DNA of 64,000 nucleotides. Origin: Ignavibacteria bacterium. GTDB lineage: Bacteria > Bacteroidota > Ignavibacteria > Tepidaquicellales > OLB5. Location: NCBI GenBank assembly GCA_030835025.1, contig JAUQWS010000071.1:103730-167729 (forward strand), in the 5' to 3' direction. Position 1 is the stretch's first letter, and the number at the start of each line of letters is the position of its first letter. Shown in pieces: positions 50,734-60,123 of the stretch. The notes below the pieces were generated by a model. It saw only the letters and a program-made list of their open reading frames with translations, was not told the DNA's origin and made no database searches. A program made the position numbers and the translations under genes.

Positions 50734-51725
50734 TATTCAAATAGTTTCCATCTTGTTCCAAAGCGTTTCTTGTGTTCGGTTCTCCATTCGATAAGTTTCT
50801 TCAGCCCTTCTTCGAGACCCACTGATGCTCTGAAACCAATTTCTTTTTCAGCCTTTTCAGTCGATCCAACCCTGTTAGTAACAAACGTCTGACCTTGGGG
50901 AAGATACTCTACTTTTGAATTGCTGCCGTAGATTTTAAGCAGCATTTCGGTAAGTTCTTTGATAGAGGTCTTCTTACCCATTCCAACATTGTAAAAACTG
51001 TCAACTGAATCAGATTTCAGGGCACAAACATTGGCTCTTGCAGCATCCCCCACAAAGATAAAATCATATGACTGAGTGCCGTCCCCGTAAACAGTGGGAG
51101 CCTTTCCCTGATCCAGATTATCAAGAATTCTCATTATTACAGCTATATATGTTCCTTTGTAGTCCTGCCTGGGCCCATAAACATTCATATATCTCAAGCC
51201 GTTATATCTTAGATCGTACCTGGCAAAGAATGCTCTGGCCATTGCTTCTCCGGCAATCTTTGTTGCTCCGTAGAATGTCCTGTTGTTAAAAGGATGTTCT
51301 TCAGTCATTGGAATTTCAACTGCATCACCGTATACAGAGGCTGAAGAAGAATAGACTAACATTTGTATATTATTATTCCTGCATGCCTCAAGTACATTAA
51401 ATGTCCCTCTGATATTCACGTCAAAAGCTGATCTTGGAAACTCATGACATTGCAGCAGCCATAGTGCAGCCAGATGGATAACCATATCATTTTCGCTTAT
51501 TGCTGCATTCAAAATATCTGTTTGGAGAATATCTCCGCCCACCTCAAAAACTCTGGCTCTTGGGTCTTTTAAGGCAGACTCAATGTTGTCGGATGTTCCA
51601 CGAACAAAATTATCATAGATTGTGACTCCGGCAATATCCTCTTTTAGGAGTTCATCAACTACGTGAGAGCCAATGAATCCGGCTCCTCCGATTACTAGAA
51701 TCTTTTTTCCTCTAATCTCAGGCAT
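50733..51725 (-). CDS. nucleotide-sugar epimerase/dehydratase (extended SDR)
   Basis: 330 residues. ILVIGGAGFIGSHVVDELL (GxxGxxG), MLVYSSSASVYGDAVEIP, and the catalytic pair in RTFYGATKIAGEAMAR (YxxxK) are all present. GLRYMNVYGPRQDYKGTYIAVI and VYGDGTQSYDFIFVGDAARA are typical of UDP-glucose 4-epimerase and UDP-glucuronate-type enzymes. It provides or rearranges a nucleotide sugar for the locus. Its exact substrate is not resolved. Confidence 0.85.
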   Translation of the reverse strand: MPEIRGKKILVIGGAGFIGSHVVDELLKEDIAGVTIYDNFVRGTSDNIESALKDPRARVFEVGGDILQTDILNAAISENDMVIHLAALWLLQCHEFPRSAFDVNIRGTFNVLEACRNNNIQMLVYSSSASVYGDAVEIPMTEEHPFNNRTFYGATKIAGEAMARAFFARYDLRYNGLRYMNVYGPRQDYKGTYIAVIMRILDNLDQGKAPTVYGDGTQSYDFIFVGDAARANVCALKSDSVDSFYNVGMGKKTSIKELTEMLLKIYGSNSKVEYLPQGQTFVTNRVGSTEKAEKEIGFRASVGLEEGLKKLIEWRTEHKKRFGTRWKLFE

Positions 51726-51733
51726 TTTTACAA

Positions 51734-52909
51734 TTAAATTAATTTAAGTACTTCACCAAGCCTGCTTGCAGAGGCTTCCAATGAATAGTATTTTTTCACA
51801 CTTTCTCTCATGTTTTTGTATTTTCCCGGATGGTCCAGCACCTCTATTATAGCTTCCTTATATTCCTGTTCCGTTTTCGGTATTTCGCCTATTTCATCCA
51901 CATTATCACCCAGGTAATTGATCAGAGAAAAGGAAACTGCGGGAGTATTGCATGCAAGACTTTCCAATGGTGCAATTCCGGTACCTCCGAAATAGTCATT
52001 TCGCAGGGCCATCAAGACAAAAACATCTGCAGCAGAATAGTATTTATATAGCTCAACGTTCAGTACTCTTCCAAATATCTTAGCTCCGCTGTTGACTGCC
52101 AAATCATAATACTCTTCTCCCCATTTATCTTTTGTTTCGTTACCGATCATCATTAATTCTACTTCTGGTCTGGTTTTCTTTATTTCTTTCCAGATCTCAA
52201 TTAATCTATCAACTTGCTTCAGTTTGTACATTTTACCAACGTAAAGTATGTACTTTTTATCCAATTCAAGGCCAAGTTCTCTTCGTGCTTCATCCTTTGG
52301 AATACCTTTGAATTTATTAATATCTAATCCCGCAGAGAAGATCTTGTATCTCAATCTGGGATTGGATTTTGCAACATAAGGAACTTGATGAATATCACAA
52401 ATCAAAAAGAATTTCACATATCTAAAAGTAATTTTTTCAGCTATCATTCCCAAGAGAGCTTTTATTCTTCTCAAAAATGAGGTATTGTGGAATATAAAGA
52501 ATGGCGACCAATCCCCATGGTGAGTTGTGACTATTCTGGCATTCTTTAGTGCAAACAGTATCGGATATGTTTGCCATGTATGCGTATGAACTATCAGAAA
52601 AATTGGAAAGTCTGTTTTCTTGGCTTTCTTTATTTCTGATATGAATTGTCTTGAATAATGACCGAGCTTATAAATAGATCTTGCTTTAAATACTCTGTAC
52701 TTAATTCCATTTAGTGTCTTAGAGTAATATCTATCTTTACAGAAACAGTCTAATCTCCATACTTCGACTTCATAATCAGAGAGATAAGAACTAATCAAAT
52801 TGCCAAATGAATTTCCAAAGCCATAAGTATAAAACCGGTCCTCACTATCCGGCTCTTTTGGGAAATTACTTTCTTCATAATTGTTACATAAAACCAAAAC
52901 TCTGGACAT
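51734..52909 (-). CDS. glycosyltransferase family 4
   Basis: 391 residues. The protein begins SRVLVLCNNYEESNFPKEPDSED. A donor-domain strand KKYILYVGKMYKLKQVDRLIEIWKEIKKTRPEVELMMIG and the nucleotide-sugar site FVLMALRNDYFGGTGIAPLESLACNTPAVSF (Glu in PLESLACNTP) place it in GT4. It transfers a sugar to the growing lipid-linked repeat unit in the cytoplasm. It is followed 8 bases later by the epimerase gene. Confidence 0.85.
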   Translation of the reverse strand: MSRVLVLCNNYEESNFPKEPDSEDRFYTYGFGNSFGNLISSYLSDYEVEVWRLDCFCKDRYYSKTLNGIKYRVFKARSIYKLGHYSRQFISEIKKAKKTDFPIFLIVHTHTWQTYPILFALKNARIVTTHHGDWSPFFIFHNTSFLRRIKALLGMIAEKITFRYVKFFLICDIHQVPYVAKSNPRLRYKIFSAGLDINKFKGIPKDEARRELGLELDKKYILYVGKMYKLKQVDRLIEIWKEIKKTRPEVELMMIGNETKDKWGEEYYDLAVNSGAKIFGRVLNVELYKYYSAADVFVLMALRNDYFGGTGIAPLESLACNTPAVSFSLINYLGDNVDEIGEIPKTEQEYKEAIIEVLDHPGKYKNMRESVKKYYSLEASASRLGEVLKLI

Positions 52910-52932
52910 CGATTTCTAATTTTGTTTCATAA

Positions 52933-53595
52933 TTATAGTTTCAGATGATATATTTCAAATGCCTCAGCAAAATCAAGACCAAATTGAGCTCCCCTGGCTA
53001 TCATCAGGCTAATCATGACTTCTCTTGCAAAGTAATAGCCACCGCTTTTAGTAGTTGACCATTGGGATTCATAACTTTGAGCGGCACTGACCTTCAGGTC
53101 TACAATTTTCTTTGGAAGCTTCACATGCATATTAGGCATAAAGTCAAAACCACTTCTTATAACCTCGTATCCGAAAATAGTTTTTTCTCTGAAAAGACGG
53201 ATCACTTCTTCTGCAAGCACTATATGATCCTGATGAATATCATGAATTGGAGGAGTGAACACTATGTCAACATCCGAATTAACTGCAATATCGTAAAGTA
53301 TATTCCTGATCTTGGATCTATGGTCATGAAAGATTCGTGTCGGAATGTCATGAACAACACAAGGTACCTTGCTTAGTCCAAGAATTTTGAATGATTTGTC
53401 TTTTTCCTTGAGATCACGCATTTTACCGTCTTCATACCTATCAGACATAACAACGATTCTCAGGTTAATATCATGCAGAAATTTCAGGATGGTTCCGGCG
53501 CAGCCAACTTCAAAATCATCCGGGTGTGCACCAAAAACGATCACATTAACCTTCTTGTTCCTTCTTCTGTTTGAAGACATAATTTTTTCGATCAT
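52933..53595 (-). CDS. PIG-L/LmbE-family deacetylase
   Basis: 220 residues. The zinc motif is VFGAHPDDFEVGCAGTI, with the second ligand region TPPIHDIHQDHIVLAEE. YEVIRSGFDFMPNMHVKLPKKIVDLKVSAAQSYESQW is typical of the family. PIG-L enzymes remove acetyl groups from GlcNAc-type sugars; with the WbmS pair and a NodB-like gene this makes four deacetylase-type genes in the locus. The ATG at 53595 is used; a second ATG at 53580 is possible. Confidence 0.88.
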   Translation of the reverse strand: MIEKIMSSNRRRNKKVNVIVFGAHPDDFEVGCAGTILKFLHDINLRIVVMSDRYEDGKMRDLKEKDKSFKILGLSKVPCVVHDIPTRIFHDHRSKIRNILYDIAVNSDVDIVFTPPIHDIHQDHIVLAEEVIRLFREKTIFGYEVIRSGFDFMPNMHVKLPKKIVDLKVSAAQSYESQWSTTKSGGYYFAREVMISLMIARGAQFGLDFAEAFEIYHLKL

Positions 53596-53605
53596 ACTCT
53601 GCTAT

Positions 53606-54796
53606 TTATGGTTTCTTTACGGAAAATAGCCTCTTTGCAATTAGAAACAGAACTGAATTGATGTAGAAAATCAATATTACAAGATATAGAAAAGTTTTCA
53701 TACCAAAATAATAATTACCGTCTTTCTTTTCGGGGTAATTATTGGAATAAAGTATAGATCTGTAATTGAACTTTGAATATGCAATTGTCAGGAATTTCTT
53801 TACCACAACATTTTCAATCACGTTACTCCCAAATAAGACATTTTCATAAAACTTAAAGTAATCTCTGCCAACTATATTCTTTTTTACAACAAGAATAGAA
53901 TCCTGTTCTATTGCATCGTCACTTCCGAATGAATGCAGGACTGATAATTCTACTGCACTCATATAGGAATTGTTGTCTATATTCTTGAATCTTATGCCAT
54001 ATGACGGATCCGCTACATACCATTTGTTCTGGCTGGAAGAGTATATCTCACAAACAACGTGAAGCGGATAACCCAAACTGGTGCCGTAACCAGTCTCTTC
54101 AATATCACCTCCCTGAAGCCAAACCATCCTGCATGGCACACCGAATTTTGCACAAATGATTTTGAAAACATTGCAGTTTCTTCCGCATTCCGCAAGACTC
54201 AAATACGGTGCATTCTCATTAAAGTAATTGAAAACGTTATTAATAAGAGTATCGTTACTTATCAATAAAGAAGAAGACGCTAACGTCAAATCATTAATTC
54301 TGAACTCTTCAGGATCATCGGAGAGCTCATTTAAACTATTGACAATTACTGAACTGTAGAAGATCTGGTTATAAAAATAGTCATTGACTTCAGAATTTGA
54401 TACAACCAGATATACTGAATCCGGGCCAGTATTGTTTTCAAATTTCATAAAAATCTTATTCAAATTACTAAAACTTGTATCAGGAGGCACAATTACTATT
54501 GAATCAAAATAATCATAGTTTTTTGGATTTCCCTCATATATCAACCTGAATCTTCTATTGCCTTCAATAACAACCAAATCGTCAGAAATTAGGTGAAGAT
54601 TGATCTTATTAATGTTATCGTATTCCTTGGGGGGAGCATAGACAACATTTAAATTGACCAGTGGTACGGAACTTGTGCTTTCCCAATAATAATCAAAAAT
54701 ATTGCTAGTGAAATAAAATAGCGCGACAAAAGCAAAAGTTAAGAAGCCAATCCTTCTAAATGAATGTGACTCAATTATAAATCTGAACAAACGCAA
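53606..54796 (-). CDS. transglutaminase-like membrane protein
   Basis: 396 residues. A membrane anchor lies at about 15-33 and a second at the C-terminus (FLYLVILIFYINSVLFLIAKRLF), with an exported region between. The transglutaminase-like triad is visible: Cys in LAECGRNCNVFKIICAKFGVPCRM, His in LGYPLHVVCEIYS, and Asp in KWYVADPSYGIRF. Such domains act as proteases or peptide N-glycanases or cross-link substrates. In a polysaccharide locus the role is unknown. The start is TTG. Confidence 0.7.
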   Translation of the reverse strand: MRLFRFIIESHSFRRIGFLTFAFVALFYFTSNIFDYYWESTSSVPLVNLNVVYAPPKEYDNINKINLHLISDDLVVIEGNRRFRLIYEGNPKNYDYFDSIVIVPPDTSFSNLNKIFMKFENNTGPDSVYLVVSNSEVNDYFYNQIFYSSVIVNSLNELSDDPEEFRINDLTLASSSLLISNDTLINNVFNYFNENAPYLSLAECGRNCNVFKIICAKFGVPCRMVWLQGGDIEETGYGTSLGYPLHVVCEIYSSSQNKWYVADPSYGIRFKNIDNNSYMSAVELSVLHSFGSDDAIEQDSILVVKKNIVGRDYFKFYENVLFGSNVIENVVVKKFLTIAYSKFNYRSILYSNNYPEKKDGNYYFGMKTFLYLVILIFYINSVLFLIAKRLFSVKKP

Positions 54797-54917
54797 ATCC
54801 CTTGTTTTTGACTAAGTTCTATTAAAATTACTCTTAAAAAACTAAAAAAGATATGGAATTCATTGAATGTTTCGTGTTTAACTCAGAGGCTAAAAAGTAA
54901 GACGAACTCTTCTTGTC

Positions 54918-56879
54918 TTAATTCATTTTGTCCAAACTTGCACGATCGCTATAGAGCTTGAGTATTGATTCAAGACTTAACAGCCGCCAAATTTGCCAGC
55001 CATAATCCATTGTGCCTTCGAGATGATTCCTGATATTCATTCTCAATGCGTGTGAACTTACAAACTCATTAATTTTCGAATCCTTGCTGAGAAGTGTATC
55101 ATTCACAAAATCTTTTAGGATTGTTCTTGTCCATCTATCAAAAGGAACAGGGAATCCAAGCTTATCCTTCCTTTGATAAACCTCAGTTGGCAAAAAAGGC
55201 TTCATTGCATCCCTGAAAAGAGGCCTGGAAACTCCGTTATTAAAAAGAAATTCTGATTTTAGATTCAAACCGAATTCTACAATTCTGTAGTCCAGGAATG
55301 GAACTCTGCTTTCTATTGAATGTGCCATAGAAGAGCGGTCCTCGTAATGCAGCAACGCAGGAATTGTGACATTAAAAAGAAAATGGTAAGAGAGGTCCCT
55401 TAGAAATTCACCAAATTTCACGGGTGGTGTAAAATCAAACTCTGGCTTCGAAGTATTTGTGTCCGGATAAGCATCCTTGTTAAGAATTCTGTGTTTTCGT
55501 GATAACAATGACTTTGTTAATTTTGAATATTGTTTTGGAAAAACCCAACCGAATAATGAGTGTATTCCCTTTTCCGAGAAGAAATCTCGATACAAACCCC
55601 ATTCTGAAAGGATTTTGCTATACTTCTTATCTTTCACCAGACTTCTGAGGTAGGTACCCAATTGAAAATAACCACCAAAGATTTCGTCTCCTCCTTGACC
55701 GTCTAGGAGGACCTTAACCTTATCTTTGGCTTTTTTCATTACAAACCATTGCGGAAATAAGCCAGGGCCCTCACTCGGAATTTCCTGGTAATAATTTAGT
55801 TTCTTAAAATCACTTTCAAAGTCTATAGCGGACGGAATCACTTTGTTCGGGACACAATTAAATTTTTCGTTTACGATATCTATGTATTTTGACTCATCAC
55901 ATTCGGGTTCTTTCCAAACAGCAGAAAAAGTATTGAGTCTGTTAATTTTTAGGTTTTCTGAGAGTGCAACAATACTCGAAGAATCAAATCCCCCGCTTAG
56001 ACAAGTCCCCACAGGTACATCACTCCTGAATCTGAGCTTTATCGAATCAAGGAGTAATGAATATATTTCCTTTTTCAGTTCATCTGCGTCAGTGCTAACT
56101 GTTCCCGTTGAGCTTACGTCATAATATCTGCGCACTTGAATTTTGTTGTTCTCATAGATTAAGTAGTGAGAAGCCTGAAGAGAACTTATGCCGTTTAAAT
56201 AAGTGTCGTTTGAATTAAGCCTGTTTCCATATAGCACATAAAAGGGGATTTTTGCCGCATTCAATTGGGTTTTCTCAGAAAAAAGTTTTGCCAGGGGTTT
56301 TATCTCTGAACAAAACGAAAATGTTTCCTGATCGAAATAATAATATAGAGGCTTTACACCAAACCTGTCCCTTGCAGCAAATAGTTGTTTTTTCGTAGAA
56401 TCCCACAATGCAAAGGCCCACATGCCATTGAATTTCTTAAGACAATCTATACCCCACATCAAATAGGAATTAATAATTACCTCAGTATCAGTTTGTGTAA
56501 CAAATCTGAAACCCAATGAAATGAGTTCAGACCTTAGCTCGATATAATTGTATATTTCTCCATTATAGGTTATCCATATCTTTCCTTCAATATCGCTCAT
56601 AGGGCAATGACCCGTGGGGCTAAGGTCAATTATAGATAGTCTCCTGTGTCCAAATAATATATCAGCTGACGAAAGATCAGCAGTGTTTATATGTTTAAAT
56701 TTACTTTTAATAATTCCAATTGAATCATCGCCGGAATAATTAACAGCTTCTCCTTTTTTAGAATTCATAATAGTATAACCTTCATCATCAGGGCCACGAT
56801 GCCGGATCATACAGTTTAATTGTGTTATGCCGTTCTTAATTATACTGTTACTACTGATTATTCCACATATTCCGCACAT
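54918..56879 (-). CDS. asnB: glutamine-dependent asparagine synthase-like amidotransferase (copy 2)
   Basis: 653 residues with Cys2 (MCGICGIIS), RHRGPDDEGYTI, FGHRRLSIIDLSPTGHCPM, the ATP loop GTCLSGGFDSSSIVALSE and LLDGQGGDEIFGGYFQLG. Relative to copy 1 it has an insertion of about 30 residues before FGHRRLS (near residues 40-70). AsnB paralogues in glycan loci amidate uronic acids, consistent with two copies acting on different sugars. It is separated from the transglutaminase-like gene by 121 bases and follows the acetyltransferase by 33. Confidence 0.85.
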   Translation of the reverse strand: MCGICGIISSNSIIKNGITQLNCMIRHRGPDDEGYTIMNSKKGEAVNYSGDDSIGIIKSKFKHINTADLSSADILFGHRRLSIIDLSPTGHCPMSDIEGKIWITYNGEIYNYIELRSELISLGFRFVTQTDTEVIINSYLMWGIDCLKKFNGMWAFALWDSTKKQLFAARDRFGVKPLYYYFDQETFSFCSEIKPLAKLFSEKTQLNAAKIPFYVLYGNRLNSNDTYLNGISSLQASHYLIYENNKIQVRRYYDVSSTGTVSTDADELKKEIYSLLLDSIKLRFRSDVPVGTCLSGGFDSSSIVALSENLKINRLNTFSAVWKEPECDESKYIDIVNEKFNCVPNKVIPSAIDFESDFKKLNYYQEIPSEGPGLFPQWFVMKKAKDKVKVLLDGQGGDEIFGGYFQLGTYLRSLVKDKKYSKILSEWGLYRDFFSEKGIHSLFGWVFPKQYSKLTKSLLSRKHRILNKDAYPDTNTSKPEFDFTPPVKFGEFLRDLSYHFLFNVTIPALLHYEDRSSMAHSIESRVPFLDYRIVEFGLNLKSEFLFNNGVSRPLFRDAMKPFLPTEVYQRKDKLGFPVPFDRWTRTILKDFVNDTLLSKDSKINEFVSSHALRMNIRNHLEGTMDYGWQIWRLLSLESILKLYSDRASLDKMN

Positions 56880-56912
56880 GATCTAATGGGTTATATCTTT
56901 CAAACTAAAGAG

Positions 56913-57479
56913 TCAGCCTTTCTTAGAGCGTATTATCATATTATAACACAAATCTCTTACTGTTTTGGAGTCTGCTACCATCAAGATATCATCATCGTTC
57001 CCGTTTGTTTTGCTTCTAAATCCGGATTTGTAGTATAATGAAAATGCAGAGTGGTTTTTCCTATGACAATAGAGACTCAGTTTCTCAATCCCGTTCTCAA
57101 TGGCTGTCTGTGCAGTTCTTATCAGGACATATTTTGTCAGGTTTCTATTACGAAACTTCTCTACCACATACACCGAATGAAAATGAACTGAGTCCCCGTT
57201 TTTCAGAGAGTTTATGCAAACCATGCATATTTCGTCATTTTGGTTAAGTACAATATAACTGTATTGCCACTTTCCGGGAAGTTCAAGCAGGAAATATTCT
57301 TTATTTTCTTTTTTCCATCCGTAAAGGTCGCTGTATTGAAACCTGGTATCATTAATAACACTGCTGATATCAAGCAAACGTAAATGCATAAGTTCCTTAG
57401 TCAGTTGTTTAGCCCGAAATCCATTTTCAGCAAGCTCTTCGTCAACAAATTTACTGAAATCTACACCGGGATTTTGCAT
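56913..57479 (-). CDS. GNAT-family acetyltransferase
   Basis: 188 residues. The GNAT core is at about 100-150: VHFHSVYVVEKFRNRNLTKYVLIRTAQTAIENGIEKLSLYCHRKNHSAFSLYYKSGFR, with the acetyl-CoA loop partly degenerate (RNRNLTKYV in place of R/QxxGxG/A). N-acetylation of an amino sugar is the natural guess for this locus. The N-terminal 90 residues are unique. The start is ATG at 57479. Confidence 0.7.
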   Translation of the reverse strand: MQNPGVDFSKFVDEELAENGFRAKQLTKELMHLRLLDISSVINDTRFQYSDLYGWKKENKEYFLLELPGKWQYSYIVLNQNDEICMVCINSLKNGDSVHFHSVYVVEKFRNRNLTKYVLIRTAQTAIENGIEKLSLYCHRKNHSAFSLYYKSGFRSKTNGNDDDILMVADSKTVRDLCYNMIIRSKKG

Positions 57480-57506
57480 GTTGAGTTGATGATTACGAAC
57501 TATAAT

Positions 57507-57794
57507 CTAAGAGCCAAAATTTCGTTTAAGCACTTGCGATATTACATAAGCAACTGAAATTATAAGGACAAAATAGAATGCAAGCGTAATCAAAGAATAT
57601 TTGTTCATCATATATTTCTTCAGCATTCCTCTCCAGCCGCATTCTTTACATTTGTATAGATTTGCAATCCTAGAGGCTTTTACGGCAGATTCAAATATAG
57701 TCTTCGCTCTGCTTCTCCTGATCGTACCGATCTTACCGCAAGACGGGCATTTAGATGTTTCCGGGTATGTCTTAAAGAAGATTCTAAGCTGCAA
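57507..57794 (-). CDS. small zinc-ribbon membrane protein
   Basis: 95 residues. One Cys pair (SKCPSCGKIG) and a second 30 residues later (YKCKECGWRG) form a likely zinc ribbon. A single membrane helix follows (ITLAFYFVLIISVAYVISQVL) and a short tail. The start is TTG only two bases after the Wzc stop, so it is translated with Wzc. I do not recognise the family; an accessory to the kinase or to assembly of the export machine is possible. Confidence 0.55.
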   Translation of the reverse strand: MQLRIFFKTYPETSKCPSCGKIGTIRRSRAKTIFESAVKASRIANLYKCKECGWRGMLKKYMMNKYSLITLAFYFVLIISVAYVISQVLKRNFGS

Positions 57795-57796
57795 AA

Positions 57797-60118
57797 CTAA
57801 CTGGGCTTATTTTTTTGTGACATTGATTTAGAATCACTACCGTTACTACTAGTGGATACAGAACCATTCGCTGAGTTTTTCTCTTTGCTTTTCTCCGATC
57901 CGTAATAGTAATAATAATACTTGTAGTAACTTCCGTATGTTGCCTGATAATCAAAGTTATTCAAAACCACACCAATAAACGTATCATTAATCTTATTCAA
58001 AGTATCAATTGTATTTACAAGTAGGTCCAATCTTGTTTTGCTAGCCAGGCTGACTACTACTGTACCATCAACATAAGAGGAAAGCAGTTCAGCGTCAGTT
58101 ACAGTTGCCAGTGGGGGTGAGTCTATCAGTACATAATCGTACTTTGGTTTTATTTGATTAAGGAATGTTTGCATATGTTTTGAAGCTATAAGCTCAGCAG
58201 GATTAGTTGGAATTGTTCCGCAAGTTATTAGATGTAAATTTGGAAAGGATGTTTCTCTAATGCATTCTTCTAGTGATACAGTGCCGAATAAATAATCACA
58301 AAGCCCAGGGTATCTCTTCATATTGAAGATATTATGAAGACGCGGCTTTCTGAAATCACAATCCAGTAATAAAACCCTTGAAGATAAAGAGAAACTAGCC
58401 GCAAGATTTGATGAAATAATTGTCTTACCTTCTCTTGGTATCGAGCTTGTAATTAATATAGTTTTTATCGGTTCAGGTTCAAGCTTTGAAAACTGTAACC
58501 TAGTTCGGAGTGTCCTAAATGCTTCAGCTGGCGCTGAATCTGAGTTATAGGCCAAAATAAGTTCCTGTTCTGAATGAGTATGCCGTCCTGCTTTTGGCTC
58601 TCTCATAAAAGTTGGCACCCATCCAATCAGAGATATACCAATATTTTCGAGATCTTCCGGGGATTTGACTGATACATCAAGTATATTTCTCAAGAGTGCG
58701 AATCCGTATCCAAGCCCTAATCCTATGAGCAGTCCAATTGTTATTATAAGAAACCTATTTGGTTTAGACGGTGCTCTGGGAGCCTTACCGTAATCTATAA
58801 TCTTTACATTATTGGGCTGAGATTCCTCATTTATTAAGGCTTCCTGATACTTTTCCAGAAGCATAAGGTAGATTTTCTCATTTGCATTTCGTTCCCTTTC
58901 AAGATTTGCATATTCTATGATTTGGGCCGGCAATTTATTGAATTTCTCCTGATATTTACCCATGTAACCCTTGATAAGGTTTTCTCTTATCTTGAATTGA
59001 CTAGTCTGAAGTCTCGCGTCAAAATACTTTGCAGTTATACTTCTTACTTCATCGGGTGTGTTTGACATTGCACCATTTTTCAGAAATTCGATCTTTTCAT
59101 CCAGATTTCTCTTAAGTTCAGCAATTTTGCCGTTAATATCCCTTAAGGATTTTGAATCCTTAATGATATCTTCATTCCCAGTCTTGATGATATCGCGCTG
59201 AATCTCTAATTTGGCTATCTGTGACTGGAGCTCGTTAACATAAGGGTCTGTAATCTTACTTTCGAAATATACTGAAGCCTTAGGATCTAATTTATCAAGT
59301 TCATTTTTTATTTCAGAGAGTGCCTTGCTGGATGACTCAAAGTCGATCTTTGCTTTGTTGTAATCACTCTCTGCATAAGAAAGCAAACTTATTATGGAAT
59401 TAGCCTGGGAGTTTAATTCAACTACATTTTCAGTTCGCAGAAAATTAGTAAGCTTATCTTCAGTCTGAAGTAAAGCATTATATTTCTCCTGGGCTTGTTT
59501 CTCCAGAAATTCCCTGTTTAATGTTAAGTGTCCGCGATTGAACTTAAGTGAATAGTCTGCATAAGCTTCCGCATAACAATTGGCTATCAATGCGGCTTCT
59601 TGTGGTGATGGACTTTCGACTTTGATTGATACGATGTCCAAACCTCTTTTTTGAGAAATCTCAGTTATGAAAGGGAGTGTATTGGCAATTTGCGCTTTGG
59701 ACTTGGGTTCAACCGGATTCTCAGGGTTTTGTGCCAAAACCGAAAAAGATAATTTACCTTTATATATCTGAAATGAATCTAAAAGTGATGTAGCAGTTTT
59801 TTCCCTGATTGCATATGATCTCAGTATCTCTACTTCATTGTTAATGTATCTCTCCGGAAGTTCACTTTCAAAATCTGAAAAGATCTTATTCTCCAGCACA
59901 TTCTCTTTGGGTTTGGATAATCTTAATGAAGAAGCCGATGAGTAAATATCTACCTGAGAATATGCGTAAAAATAAGATACAATAAGTCCGACTGATAAAC
60001 TCAGAAGGATTGGTACCTTGTTCCTTAGAATAAGGTTAAAATAAAACCTTATGCTATGCGAAGATTTAATATTTGCATCCAGAGATGTCAAAGACTTTCC
60101 GTTTGTTTGAGAGTCCAT
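57797..60118 (-). CDS. polysaccharide biosynthesis tyrosine autokinase (Wzc-type)
   Basis: 773 residues. A Wzz/GumC chain-length domain runs from about 20 to 480, between two membrane helices (VPILLSLSVGLIVSYFYAYSQ and FLIITIGLLIGLGLGYGFALL), with long coiled coils in between. A cytoplasmic BY-kinase domain follows: Walker A TSSIPREGKTIISSNLA, Walker A' VLLLDCDFRKP, Walker B YDYVLIDSPPL. The tail holds a run of Tyr (YYKYYYYYYGSEKSKEK) that is the expected autophosphorylation cluster. It controls chain length and export of the locus glycan together with the SLBB protein encoded 5 bases upstream. Confidence 0.92.
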   Translation of the reverse strand: MDSQTNGKSLTSLDANIKSSHSIRFYFNLILRNKVPILLSLSVGLIVSYFYAYSQVDIYSSASSLRLSKPKENVLENKIFSDFESELPERYINNEVEILRSYAIREKTATSLLDSFQIYKGKLSFSVLAQNPENPVEPKSKAQIANTLPFITEISQKRGLDIVSIKVESPSPQEAALIANCYAEAYADYSLKFNRGHLTLNREFLEKQAQEKYNALLQTEDKLTNFLRTENVVELNSQANSIISLLSYAESDYNKAKIDFESSSKALSEIKNELDKLDPKASVYFESKITDPYVNELQSQIAKLEIQRDIIKTGNEDIIKDSKSLRDINGKIAELKRNLDEKIEFLKNGAMSNTPDEVRSITAKYFDARLQTSQFKIRENLIKGYMGKYQEKFNKLPAQIIEYANLERERNANEKIYLMLLEKYQEALINEESQPNNVKIIDYGKAPRAPSKPNRFLIITIGLLIGLGLGYGFALLRNILDVSVKSPEDLENIGISLIGWVPTFMREPKAGRHTHSEQELILAYNSDSAPAEAFRTLRTRLQFSKLEPEPIKTILITSSIPREGKTIISSNLAASFSLSSRVLLLDCDFRKPRLHNIFNMKRYPGLCDYLFGTVSLEECIRETSFPNLHLITCGTIPTNPAELIASKHMQTFLNQIKPKYDYVLIDSPPLATVTDAELLSSYVDGTVVVSLASKTRLDLLVNTIDTLNKINDTFIGVVLNNFDYQATYGSYYKYYYYYYGSEKSKEKNSANGSVSTSSNGSDSKSMSQKNKPS

Positions 60119-60123
60119 AGGAA

